Of a stretch of 64,000 nucleotides of DNA, positions 52,013 to 61,480 are shown piece by piece. Where the stretch lies: assembly GCA_963377175.1 (NCBI GenBank), contig CAUJNA010001724.1, forward strand, positions 1 through 64,000. The letters are read 5' to 3'. Below the pieces are notes generated by a model. The model saw only the letters and a program-made list of their open reading frames with translations. It was not told the DNA's origin and did not search any database. Source of the DNA: Effrenium voratum. Lineage: Eukaryota > Sar > Dinophyceae > Suessiales > Symbiodiniaceae. The translations under genes were made by a program, and so were the position numbers. How positions within the stretch are numbered: position 1 is the first letter of the stretch; each line of letters opens with the position of its first letter.

Positions 52013-52500
52013 GCGAGCGAACAGAGAAGCAGCCGGGCTCGCGCAGCATGAGATCCCGCCCGTGTATCATTCAACTGACACTTACGCGAAACATCGCAAG
52101 CTCCTGCGGAGTTTCTGGAGGCGGAAATACAGCACTGGTGTGCAGAGCGTGTCAAGCACAGCTCGTGGAGATGCGTACTCTGTGGCGCCCGGCCCCGACC
52201 GTGATCCCACCAGGAACCTCAGCATGCAGCTTCGGTATCATTTGGGTCGTGTCTGCTTTGGTCACGTGAGCTGCGTGTGTTGCTCAGTTATCTTTGGGCC
52301 AAGGATAACGGGAGATCCCCAGCATGAAGTGCTGGCGCTGGGCCGACTGGTGCCTCCAACCAGCAGCGACGGTCCAACATTTGTTGCGGATCACAGGAAC
52401 CTTATGGAGAGGCTCAGCTTGCCACCCTCGCCGCATCCGACCTGTCCGGCCGATCACGTCTTCCAAGAGTTGCGACAGGACAGCAAAGGGGGGGCGGGGA
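52013..52500 (+). CDS. Putative DDE-type transposase, second catalytic part
   Basis: Reads RANREAAGLAQHEIPPVYHS-TDTYAKHRKLLRSFWRR, with a candidate second Asp in STDTY (about 52077), and then ITGDPQHEVLALGRLVPPTS and VADHRNLMERLS, again conserved-looking. The stretch between (52140-52300) is poorer and may be another intron, although the frame stays open across it. The end near 52500 is approximate. Confidence 0.45.
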
Positions 52501-52745
52501 CTCTCGTTTGCCAAGGTACTGGTCGGCATGCGATTAGCATTTCATGCTGACATCTGAGCTCAGGCCTGCTTTTGTCACATCCCATGAATTGAGCTTGCCT
52601 CAATGCAGCGAACTAGAGAGGTTGCATGCTGATTCCACAGGCCTACACTTCTTTGACTGTGTCTTCATTCCCAAATCCTAGGACATTGCACATGTCTGAT
52701 CATATCAAGGGACAGGAAGGGAAATACCGGAAAATCAGCATTTGA

Positions 52746-53570
52746 ATGGTCGCGCGTCAGCCTCAGGATCTTCAGCCTCTCTTGCAAGAAGCTGTGCGGA
52801 ACAGACGCTTCGATCTTGATGCCAGCAGCGCTTCGGATCAGGAAAAGAAGGACATGCGAGATTTCCTTGGGCAGGCGTACGCTTCTCGTGCACAGAGCTG
52901 GCTCGGCATCTTCGGGAGTTCGCCGCCCCGTCAAACCTTGGCACGGCTGTGCGGGCGATTTGGGGTAAAAATCCACGACACTGAGGGCAACTACAATGTG
53001 CGCGACGCCACGGACTTTGTCGCAGAAGTGCGCAGGATCCTGCGGTGGTATCGACACAGAAAGAGATCCACGCTGCTGCGAAGGCGACAGGTTCTACGGG
53101 AGCGTCAGCAGCGCATCATCCCCGGCAAGACGGGCGTCCTGAGCAAGAAGGTCCGGGCACACCTCCGACGACTTCGGCGGCCGGTTCGAGTGGAGAGCTT
53201 CATGCACTGGCGAGACATGGCGATACAGACATTGCGAGCTGGGATAGCAGTACAAAGCGGCACTGTCTGCGTGGAACGCTACTGGGCGGCCTTGCTGAAC
53301 TACATTGCACCTCAGGTCCGGCAAATGTCGCCAGCTTGGTGGTTCGTCTTGGCACAGTTGAGCTTCGCCAAGTGGAACTACCAGCATTTCAGTCTTGATG
53401 CCCTGCTCGGTATAGCAGAGCGAGATGCTGAAATCCAAAGCAAGTTGTCAACCTGCACCTTGCTGGCGCGAGCCCTTCATGACAGTGAGCTCAGCGAAGC
53501 CATCGGATTGCACGACCTTTTTGATCCTTTCCGGCATGATGACGATGCGCAGTTTGCGGATGTCCGCTGA
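52746..53570 (+). CDS. Putative DDE-type transposase, C-terminal part with catalytic Glu
   Basis: A frame of 274 codons to TGA at 53568. GTVCVERYWAALLNYIAPQV followed by MSPAWWFVLAQLSFAKWNYQ looks like the last catalytic block, in which a Glu follows a conserved small residue (candidate Glu at about 53274). An Arg-rich region (RRILRWYRHRKRSTLLRRRQ) precedes it. The ATG at 52746 is likely internal; the true upstream junction with 52500 was not resolved. Gene decay or one more intron would explain the frame change. DDE assignment is by motif order only. Confidence 0.45.
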   Translation: MVARQPQDLQPLLQEAVRNRRFDLDASSASDQEKKDMRDFLGQAYASRAQSWLGIFGSSPPRQTLARLCGRFGVKIHDTEGNYNVRDATDFVAEVRRILRWYRHRKRSTLLRRRQVLRERQQRIIPGKTGVLSKKVRAHLRRLRRPVRVESFMHWRDMAIQTLRAGIAVQSGTVCVERYWAALLNYIAPQVRQMSPAWWFVLAQLSFAKWNYQHFSLDALLGIAERDAEIQSKLSTCTLLARALHDSELSEAIGLHDLFDPFRHDDDAQFADVR

Positions 53571-54099
53571 GAGTGGTCTTGGTGACTAGTACGTAGCAAG
53601 CTGAGGTCTCGTGCGTACACCTGGCAGTGTCCTCTAAAGCCAAGTGTCTTGTCCCTATCGCTGGGTGATGCGTAGAATCAGTTTTGACTTGCGCTGCCGC
53701 GGCGAACAGCGCCTCCTCTTGGACACTTGTCAGGCAGCACATATTATCAAGTCGAATGGCACACGCCATAGCAGTCCTCTCATTTCCTGAATTCAGAGGC
53801 TGTCGCGCAAACGATGCCCTGCGACGGACAACAGAGTACTTTCGTGCCGACGTTTGCCATATGGGTATGTCTCTAATTGGGGTACCCCCAAAATGGTGGT
53901 TTTCCTGTTGGTTTCCCCTTAAAATCAACCAAAAAGGAGTTCTCATATAAAAAACAAAACCATATATTATTTCCGTTTGTTTTTTGCCCCGAGCGCTTCC
54001 ACACAATAGCCTAACTGCTGTTGGAATCGCGGTGGTCCACGTTTGTTCTTGGATGACAGCTAATTACAGGTACAGGTGCCATCCATCCTTCTGCATATG
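53571..54099. other. 3' end of the cassette, no gene seen
   Basis: Contains a copy of a dispersed repeat word (caaaatggtggttttcctgttggtttccccttaaaa at about 53888) also present near 2330, 22257 and 59997. No gene. Confidence 0.4.
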
Positions 54100-54735
54100 A
54101 AGCCAGGTTGCAGAGACCCAGCGTGCTTGGTGCTTTCGCCGAGCTGTTAGGCCCTCTTGCTTCCTGATTGACGTTTGTTGCCGCGGAGCAGTTTGGGTTA
54201 GTTGACAGTTTGACTTACTGCTGCAAGATGTCTAAATCACGGGGCCAGATCTTGCTGGTAACATCTTGGGGCCTGAGCCTGGCGCGGTAGACGTCTTCTG
54301 ACCCTGTCGCAGGCGCGTGGCGTTGCAAACAGTGATCAAGGTTTCAAGTCGAAGTTTTGCCCAAGCCGGAAGTTGTTTGGGGTAATTGTTAGCTGCTCGT
54401 CAGACAGGTTGCGAAGACCTAGCGTGCTTGGTGCTTTCGCCGAGCTGTTAGGCTCTCTTGCTTCCTGGTTGACGTTTGTTTCCATGGGTATCGTTTGTTG
54501 TCTTCTTTGGATATTGCCACAAGACGTCTAACATCACCGGATCAGATTCTGGGGGCTCAGATCCTGCAGGCGGCTTTTGCCAGGACGCTGGCTGGCCAAG
54601 TTTTTCTATTGCCACGACAACGGCTTGACAGACCGCTTTCCTGCCGTCAGGGGTGAGGTGAAGTCATGGTCGTTTTTTTTAACCGCGCAAACGTCAGCGC
54701 TGCCTCGATAAAAGAAGCGCGAAGTGTCTCAAGCG
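54100..54735 (+). repeat. Modular dispersed repeat R6, right flank of the 7.4-kb cassette
   Basis: A+B dimer in the same orientation as R5 and nearly the same length. Starts aggttgcagagacccagcgtgcttgg, includes the full A module, the B module, a short extra cctgccgtcaggggtgaggtgaagtcatgg, and ends taaccgcgcaaacgtcagcgctgcctcgataaaagaagcgcgaagtgtc. Confidence 0.93.
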
Positions 54736-54751
54736 TCGGAGTCTGCAGCGT

Positions 54752-55384
54752 TTGGAGGTCATGAGATATAGCAAGGGCCTTCCCGCGGAAGCTTTTTGGG
54801 CAACTGGTGACCCCTTTGCCTACCCAATAGTTTTGTTACCTGCTGAGCAAGATTTCATTCAGGAGAGGTTTTCTTGCGAGAGGGTGTGCGGGCCTCCCGG
54901 CGTACACCCGTTCGCGGACTACCGGGAGGGGTTTTCTTGCGAGAGGGTGTGCGGGCCTCCCAGCGTACACCCGTTCGCGGACTACCGGGAAGGGTTTTCT
55001 TGCGAGAGGGTGTGCGGGCCTCCCGGCGTGCACCCGTTCGCGGGTTACCGGGATGGACTTGGCACTGCACCACCTTGTTGTAACAAACCGTCCGTTGCAT
55101 CTGCACCTAACAACACACTGGGAACTATGAGCGTACATTGGAATTTGGGGGAGAATGGCGCTCCCCCTGGTGAATTTGATGACTTCGAAGATCCTGGTGT
55201 TGGCAGTGTCAAACAGAGTTGCGGTCCGAGTGAAGTCACATGTGAGGGTGTTTGTGCCTGCGTGAGCGTTTTTCACATGTCATGTTGCGGCATGCACACA
55301 TGTTTGCCAGTGTCTGCAGTTTTTTTAATACTCGTGTACATGGCGTGCTCGAGCGGAAGGGGCAGTGCTGTGCACATTTTTTGA
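54752..55384 (+). CDS. Uncharacterised ORF with three 21-aa repeats
   Basis: ATG at 54761 is also available in the frame that runs to TGA at 55382. It contains three copies of a 63-bp tandem repeat (54868-55056) encoding FSCERVCGPPGVHPFADYRE. After the repeat come HWNLGENGAPPGEFDDFEDP and a Cys-rich hydrophobic end. The unit is a multiple of three, so it also keeps open frames on both strands. Real coding status is doubtful. Confidence 0.25.
   Translation: MEVMRYSKGLPAEAFWATGDPFAYPIVLLPAEQDFIQERFSCERVCGPPGVHPFADYREGFSCERVCGPPSVHPFADYREGFSCERVCGPPGVHPFAGYRDGLGTAPPCCNKPSVASAPNNTLGTMSVHWNLGENGAPPGEFDDFEDPGVGSVKQSCGPSEVTCEGVCACVSVFHMSCCGMHTCLPVSAVFLILVYMACSSGRGSAVHIF
54868..55056. repeat. 63-bp tandem repeat, three copies
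   Basis: Unit starts at 54868, 54931 and 54994: GGTTTTCTTGCGAGAGGGTG...ACTACCGGGA, with a few substitutions. Confidence 0.95.
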
Positions 55385-55570
55385 TGGAAGAAGTATCAGT
55401 GCTCTGTCCGCGAGGCTTTCCCTGTACGCTGCCTGGTGCGGCAGCGGTGGGTTAGCTGCTGGCGCTGTTTGCGCCGGTGCGTGACGGGATGCTATTGCCA
55501 CCGCGATGTGAGACGGCAAGGTAAAACGTCAGCTGGAGTGCCTGATGGGAGATATATATATATATATATT

Positions 55571-56345
55571 GTATCGGCGTCTGCAAATACAATTCAACTT
55601 TTCCAGCCTGTTTCTCTGTTCGACTGTTTGCTCATTACCTACTGCGCGTGCACGCCGCGAATAAAACAAAAAAACCGAGTTTTTTGACATTCAGCAAAGA
55701 CTCGGTTTTTTTCGGTTTTCCCATTTCCATGGTAGACTAAGCTGTAGGTCTGTATCTAGCAGCGCAAAACATCTCGGATTTCGGCTAACTCTGCGTCACC
55801 GAAAACAATTGGGCCAGACGGAGGCTCAATGAAGAAGGCTTGCGCTGCAGGACACGTAAGACATCCACTTGTGTGCGTGATAAAGTACACATTGTGTCGG
55901 AGTCTGCAAGTAGAATTCAACTTTTCCTGCCCGTTTGTCTGTTCGACTGTTTGCTCATGACCTACTGTGCGTGCACGCCGCGAATAAACAAAAAAAACGA
56001 GTTTTTGGACATTCCGCAAAAACTCAGTTTTTTCAGGTTTCCCATTTCCAAGGTAGACTGAGCCGTAGGTTTGTGTCTTGCGGTGCGAAACATCTCGGAT
56101 TTCGGTAAACTTTGCGTCACCCAAAACAATTGGGCCAGCTGGAGGCAGAATGAAGAAAGCTAGCGCTGCAGGAGAGGTAAGACATCCGCTTGTGTACGTG
56201 ATAGCGTATATATTGTATCGGAGTCTGCAAAATAGAATTCAACTTTTCCTGTCTATTTCTCTGTTTAACCATTTTTCCTCCTTATCTACTGCGCGTGCAC
56301 GCCACGCATCAGCCAAAACAAAAACGGTTTATGAAATTCAGTAGG
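55571..56345. repeat. 322-bp tandem repeat with hairpins
   Basis: Units start at gt(a/g)tcgg(c/a)gtctgcaaa(t/a): 55571, 55894 and 56215 (the third is truncated). Each full unit has gtttctctgttcgactgtttgctca, cgcgtgcacgccgcgaataaa, a hairpin ACCGAGTTTTTTGACATTC / AAAGACTCGGTTTTTTT (about 55672-55712; 55990-56033 in unit 2), catctcggatttcggtaaact and ggccagacggaggc. A TA microsatellite precedes unit 1. Confidence 0.93.
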
Positions 56346-56598
56346 AGAGAGACGCAGAGCCTTCCACCTAGTGGTTGCATGTTGCTCCATGCCGTGACTA
56401 CCCCGTGGTGTGTTTGTTGCAACAAGCAGATGCCATGAAGCAATGAATGCCTGGCTGCCCGCTGCTACAGCCTTGCCGTGGGCAGGGCTGCCCAACATGC
56501 ACATGCTGCAGATAAGCCACATCGATTAAGCCATTTTGTGATGCCACATAGCCAGTCTCAGACATAGTGAGAACCCAGCCAGATCTCCAGACACTTTA

Positions 56599-56729
56599 AG
56601 TGGGACTGCCACTTGGAGCCACTTGGAGCCACTTGGAGCCACTTGGCGCCACTTGGAGCCACTCCAAGTGGCACGGCCACTTCAAGTGGCACTGCCACTT
56701 GGAGTGGCTCCAAGTGGCCCCAAGTGGCA
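56599..56729. repeat. AGTGGCTCCA minisatellite (copy 3, mostly reverse orientation)
   Basis: Starts as CCACTTGGAG repeats (reverse complement of the unit at 28.9 and 40.7 kb) and switches to CACTCCAAGTGGC / AAGTGGCTCC after about 56670, so the array is an inverted repeat. Confidence 0.92.
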
Positions 56730-56805
56730 GATTCAGAATCCTCCCGGATTGCACGTCCTCTCTTTAAAACACAACGGAAAAGAACACCCTGAGCGTTCAA
56801 GGCGC

Positions 56806-58046
56806 CGTGCACTGCTCCTAGCCTTCGCTTACCTGCTCACGCACCTTTTTTTCCGGGTTTGCATGAAAGGCTGCGCATCCTCAGGGCACACGCGGTGCGC
56901 CTGGGACCTGAGGGAATCTGGCAAGGGATTCACGGCTCAGATCACCTGCCCAGCCGTTACACCTCCCACGTCCATGGGAAGGCTGAAGCAGCACATTGTG
57001 CGCGTGAGCCTACTTGGCCACCAGCTGCAAGATTGCAAAGGCCAACGCATGCTGAACAGCTTGGTCACACTCCGTGGCTGCGTTGTCAGTGCTTGAAGGC
57101 ATGATGCCCTCCTCCAAGGTGGCCATGCGTGGCCTGCAGCGTGGCCAGTTGCGCAAGTGTTTCAAAACATGCTGTGTGGCGCTGCGCTGGCTTAGAAGGC
57201 AAGGACATACTGATCGGATCTCATGCGCGTGTGTTGCTGAAACAGCCCATCCGCGTATTCCCACTGCATCTGCTTCGGCAAGGGCGTGGCTGCGCCAACG
57301 GCCGGATGGGAGAATGCTGGAATAGCCACTCCAGGCATTGGCAGCTGGACTTGGTGAGCGTGGCGTGTGGATTGCTAGGATCCGCCACCCTTCAAGGCAA
57401 TGCAAGGAGTGCGCGTTGCAAGGCCAGTCTGCGCGGCTGGTTTTGAAAGAGGCCGCAAGCCAGCCTTGCAAATCCGTGCCGGCTCGCGCATGTTTTTGCG
57501 ATTCTAAACTGCCAGCTCAACTATTCCGCCATGGGCCACCGCCTTTGTTTCTCTCCCACGCGCCTTTTTGCCCGCACGAAGCCCCCGAAACGCACGTCCC
57601 CGGCGCCCCCACATCCGCAGCAGGCCGCACAGGCAAGAGCCAGGCCGCCCAACAGTGGACACCACGGCGCGCTGAAGGGCGACGCCGAGAAGGCCCCAGT
57701 GCCGCGAGCAGTGCCGCGGGATGGACGAGGCGGCGAACGACGAACGCCTCGGAACCGAAGTGCCCGCCGATCTCACCGCCAAGGACGACCAAGCGCTGTC
57801 GGGCGTGGACCCGCAAGCTCAGGGTATAGCGCGCTACCTTGAGCACGGGCGCCTGTGAGTCCCCACAACACGCCTGTCGTGCCTTCCAAGCACATGTAAG
57901 GGGAATGTCTTCACCTCAGGTGCCAGGCGCACCGCGTGTGACCTGAGGATGTGCAGCCTTCATGCAAACCCGGAGAAAAATGTTCGTGAGTGCTGAGACC
58001 GTTTTTCATTTGGGTTCGAGGGTTCTTAGGCTAGGAGCAGTGCACC
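56806..58046. mobile_element. 1.24-kb TIR element
   Basis: Left end GTGCACTGCTCCTAGCC (56807) and right end GGCTAGGAGCAGTGCAC (58030-58046) are perfect inverted repeats. Similarity continues inwards for about 115-130 bp (ccgggtttgcatgaaaggctgc...ctcag..cacacgcggtgcgcctgg against its reverse complement at 57914-57980), with a roughly 40-bp insertion on the right side. Target-site duplications are not clear. The middle holds a small GC-rich open frame at 57721. Confidence 0.8.
57721..57854 (+). CDS. Possible exon inside the TIR element
   Basis: ATG at 57721 (gcgggATGGACG) begins MDEAANDERLGTEVPADLTA...QALSGVDPQAQGIARYLEHG, a clean acidic-to-neutral frame. It is followed at 57855 by a perfect donor-like GTGAGT, one base before an in-frame TGA would complete. 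No family recognised, and no partner exon found in the element. Confidence 0.3.
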
Positions 58047-59385
58047 AGGACTTCTGCCAAAACCGTGACCTGCTCCAGTAGCGGACCCCCTTGCAAGGAA
58101 ACGAACTGGCCCGCAAGCGCCAGGCCCGGTTGACGGGGGACACAAGAGTGGCGTTGAGTACGAGCTGCTCTCCCCCCCCTGTTGCCTACAACTTGTAAAT
58201 TGGCCCAGCCTGACACGTCCGATTGGCTCCCACGCGACGTCGGCTGTCCGCCTGAGAGAGGGCGCACTCCGCTCAAACTGGGTGCCGGATGCCCGCGAGC
58301 GCGGAAGTTTCCACGGACATGGGTGGACGAACCGCACAGAGCGAGGAAAAGGAGGCTAGAGATTGAGCCAACGTGGCCATGATTGTCTCTTCTTGCCGCT
58401 GCATAAGCTTCGGTATCAAAGATCATGATGAAGCAACAAGCTTGACACAAGTCAGCCAAGTTCTTGGTCCCACATTTTTCCCACGCAGTGTCTCACAACA
58501 CAACGCAGCAACTCACGACGCAATGCCATGCAAGGGGCATTGGCTTCGCTTTCTGCGACGTGCTTGTGCAATGTGCTTGTTGACTTGCCAATGAAGCAAT
58601 GGCGCCCAAATGGTTTGGCGCTAAGACGGGCTGCTGTTGTACAGTGAGAAGCACATGGCACAAGGAATCCAGTCCCACGGCATTCATTCTGCGCACATTA
58701 GAACAAGCCCAAAGTCATCCATGACGAAGGTCCTTTCCGTAAAGAATGTATGGAGGAGTGGGGGTGCCTCCCACTTTCTCCCAATAAGGGGGTGGTATCG
58801 CTTCATGTGTTCAAGACACTATTGCCAGTTGAGCTGAAGAAAAAGCAGCCACGGCCTCTCTTTTTTTTGCCGGCGCAAGGAAGATTGTGTTCCATTTGCT
58901 GAAGCACATATTTTGTACTTTGCCCTGTTGGTTTTAAAGGGAACCGATGATTTCACCTAGTGGACATTCTTTAGCTGGAGGGTGCGCCAAACGGACTTCT
59001 AGAAACGGTTTGGATGCGCTTATTGTGGATTTCACCCGTTCTTCCCCTCGTTGGCCCCCGTGTGCTACGACATCCAAACCATTTTGGTGGGTTCCATTTT
59101 TGCCTACCCCAAGGCAGACTTAACCCCCTCCTCCCCAAGAATTCAGGTCTGGGGGAAATGAAGCACCCCTGGGTTTGAGTCCACTTTGGGGTTGTCAAAA
59201 AATTGGAACCCATAGTGTTCCTTTGGGTTTTGCTCGGTTGGACGGATTGATCCAATATCCAAAAAATGGAACCCATAGTCTCCATGTGTTTTTCCCGTTT
59301 TTCCCCCAAAAAGGGAGGGATGATGTGGTTTCTGCACCAAAAAGAAGCCGGCTTGGTCCACTCCCGCGTTCCGCTCTCCGCTCGC
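58047..59385. other. No gene supported
   Basis: Open frames overlap on both strands without family signals. A copy of the 19-kb array unit's start (ggttttaaagggaaccgatga) lies at about 58930. Confidence 0.3.
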
Positions 59386-59655
59386 CGCTTTCTCGAAAAG
59401 CCCGATACCGACGCAGAGGGCGACGGAGATCGGCGCCCGAGGTCCTTGGGGCCGGGGGCCCTGGTTCGCCTGCAGGGCCTCCAAGCGAAGCCGGAGCTCA
59501 ACGGCAAGGAGGGCATCTGCCGCCGCCCCAGCGGCTCCGCGCGGCTCAGCGGCTCAGATTCTTCGGTTTTTCGGCCGGCGGGGGAGAAGCTTTGCGGGGT
59601 TCCTTCAAGCAGAAGCGTTCTTTGGCGCAAAATGGCCAAGGGATGTTGGGACTGA
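59386..59655 (+). CDS. Exon-like segment with VRLQGLQAKPELNGKEG motif
   Basis: A GC-rich open frame containing GALVRLQGLQAKPELNGKEG (59455-59514). Short domains reading (V)xLxGLxxxPELNGxxGxV recur in many eukaryotic proteins and are common in dinoflagellate predictions, often beside MYND, ankyrin or kinase domains. After it comes SGSARLSGSD...FRPAGEKL. The start and end are not resolved, and the frame's stop (59653) falls in a dispersed repeat. Related fragments appear at about 62320-62395 (AQLSGC...SFEPAGEEE) and 63370-63430. The exact protein is unknown. Confidence 0.4.
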   Translation, partial: RFLEKPDTDAEGDGDRRPRSLGPGALVRLQGLQAKPELNGKEGICRRPSGSARLSGSDSSVFRPAGEKLCGVPSSRSVLWRKMAKGCWD

Positions 59656-59735
59656 ACATTTTTGTTGCCAACTAAGGGGTTTTCCGTATTAAACCACTTG
59701 AAGTTAAACTTTTAGCAGGGGAGCGGACAGCAACC
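59625..59735. repeat. Dispersed repeat shared with 62925-63035
   Basis: ttggcgcaaaatggccaaggga...actgaacatttttg..., gggttttccgtattaaaccac, agttaaacttttagcaggggagc. About 110 bp with moderate divergence from the copy at 62925-63035. Confidence 0.8.
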
Positions 59736-60643
59736 GTGTTGTTGACCCCATACGAATCAAGCAACAATGTTTATTCATAGCGGGAGTGGTTTTTGGCCCC
59801 TGCAGAAGTGGTCTGATTCCCCCGACTAAACCCAGATGGGGTCAACGTAGCAGGGTTCTTTTGCAGGATGTCAGGGCACAGTCAACACAAGATTGGCATA
59901 GATTGATGGACAATTCTTTTTGGACGACCATTTTAGTGGTAAACAAAACATTAGACTTCTTTTACTCAGGAAGTGAGTTGGGGGTCTCTTACCCACCAAA
60001 ATGGTGGTGTCGTTCCTTTGGTTTACCTTGAAAACCGCCAAACAAGGGGATACCTCAGAAAAGGACACGCTCAGTTGCACCGGCTGATAAAAGTCTTAAA
60101 AGTTCCTTAGGCTGATTGGTTCTTTCCGATCCCCCATCATGTTGATCGGGCCCGCGCAAAGGCCAAACACCTTGACTGCTTGTGGGTTGGATCTTTAGAC
60201 TTTAACTTTTGGGGAAATAAAGGTGTTTTCCACTAAACCCCAAAAAAGTTAAACTTTTTGCAGGGGGTCAACAGCAACCAAGTCACGGGGTCAACAAATG
60301 AAATCTAGGTGGTATTCCCAAAAGCAGGCGTCCGTCCGCCATGTGCATCCCCGGAACTGAAGGGGGCTCCAATTGCCCGGGGTCCCGATCGACTACCAAA
60401 AACTTCCCACAGTCCTTCCCAAGAAGGAAACAAACTCTCAGCGGAGCGTGTGATTCCCTGTGCGGATATGGGGCGGGATTGTTGTCCAATCCCGCGTTTT
60501 GCAAAGTTTTCTGTGCCCATGGGCTCAGTGCGAGATTGCGTACGGCGGCATTTGTACAGTGAAGCCGCCCGCGCAGAGATCTTGGTACCTTGCAGTCAAA
60601 GCTTTTCCCTCGCAGACACGACCGCTGACACTTGCTTCATTAT
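59736..60643. other. Non-coding with repeat fragments
   Basis: Contains the segment at 60189-60290 (ggatctttagactttaacttttgggg...agcaaccaa) shared with 23648-23710, and an accaccattttggtggg-type word at 59996. No gene. Confidence 0.4.
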
Positions 60644-60736
60644 GGCGAGCGCGGCTGATGGATCGGGGCAAGGTGCTGAGTCAGAAGAAGCCGGCATCTC
60701 GGATGCGAAAAGAGTCAAGCCGGAAGTGCACCAGCG
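60644..60736 (+). CDS. Possible first coding exon, unknown product
   Basis: ATG at 60644 (cattATGGCGAGC) opens MASAADGSGQGAESEEAGIS followed by DAKRVKPEVHQR. It looks like a disordered, acidic-then-basic N-terminus ending near a CGGAAG|GCC boundary. The Met-Ala start and the GC rise are suggestive only. Confidence 0.25.
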
Positions 60737-61206
60737 GAAGGCCCGCAATCACTTGTGTTTTCATCAGGGGCTCTGACAATGAATCCAATAAGTTTACGCC
60801 AAATACCCACCAAAACAATCACGTTTTTTGTTGTTGCTATTTTCCTGGAGCCGCTGTTCTTCTTTTCTCGTTTCTTTCTGTGTTTTTTCTTTCTTTTTTT
60901 TTGGGGGGGGTCAAGAGTTTTTAGGAGAAAGAAACCGACTACCTCACCGGTGGGAAAGGCAGGGCTTTTTTTTTGCCAGAGCCTCGCGCTGCCGAACTGT
61001 GAGGCATCTTCCTTGACACCAGCTGCTTCCGCCACTTTGCCCCGCTGCTTGAAGCCAGCCAGGCAGCTTCGGCGTCTCATGATATAAGCAAATTAATGCT
61101 GCAGGTAAGTTATTGTTTTTATATCGTTTGCTCCTTCAATATTATTTGTTTGACAAAATTCGTTCAACATACATTGTAAGATAGTCAACCATAATTATAA
61201 TAACAG

Positions 61207-61399
61207 CTAATTTACCCATGAAACATCCAATATCTTGTCGATTTCGGCTTTGGGCTTTTGCCCAAACTGTGGATTGAAGAGCATCAGGGTTGCAGCAGAA
61301 CGCTGCATGGGGTTGAGACACAACCAAGGATGCTCCAATTGGGATTCCAGCAATTCTTGCACAAGTTTAGCTTTCTTTTGGCGTTCCAAGAAGGGCACC
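61207..61399 (-). CDS. Possible minus-strand exon, unknown product
   Basis: Read on the minus strand, a stop-free segment follows ctgtag|GTGC and precedes TCATGG|GTAAAT. It encodes PFLERQKKAKLVQELLESQL...HPWLCLNPMQRSAATLMLFN...PKAEIDKILDVSW, fluent helical protein. HPWL...LNPxxRxxAxxLL recalls the C-lobe end of protein kinases, but there is too little to assign. It would be the only minus-strand gene in the window. Confidence 0.35.
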
Positions 61400-61480
61400 T
61401 ACAGTGAGGCATCAAGCACAGACCCTAAAGATAGATTCCATGTGAGCCACGCTGCAGTCACACTCGAAGTCAAAGGTTAG

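Noticed and set aside
46133..54735. LTR retrotransposon with R5 and R6 as LTRs
   Set aside because: No reverse transcriptase, integrase of retroviral type, or gag-like frame lies between them, and the same repeat occurs singly and partially at four other places.
54868..55056. CRISPR-like or protein-repeat array
   Set aside because: Three head-to-tail 63-bp copies without spacers.
55672..55712. Bacterial-type intrinsic terminator
   Set aside because: GC stem followed by T-run looks like one, but it lies in tandem repeats of a eukaryotic genome; kept only as a structural observation.
57010..57471. 153-aa minus-strand ORF inside the 1.24-kb TIR element
   Set aside because: Overlaps equally long frames on the + strand, with no recognisable motif on either.
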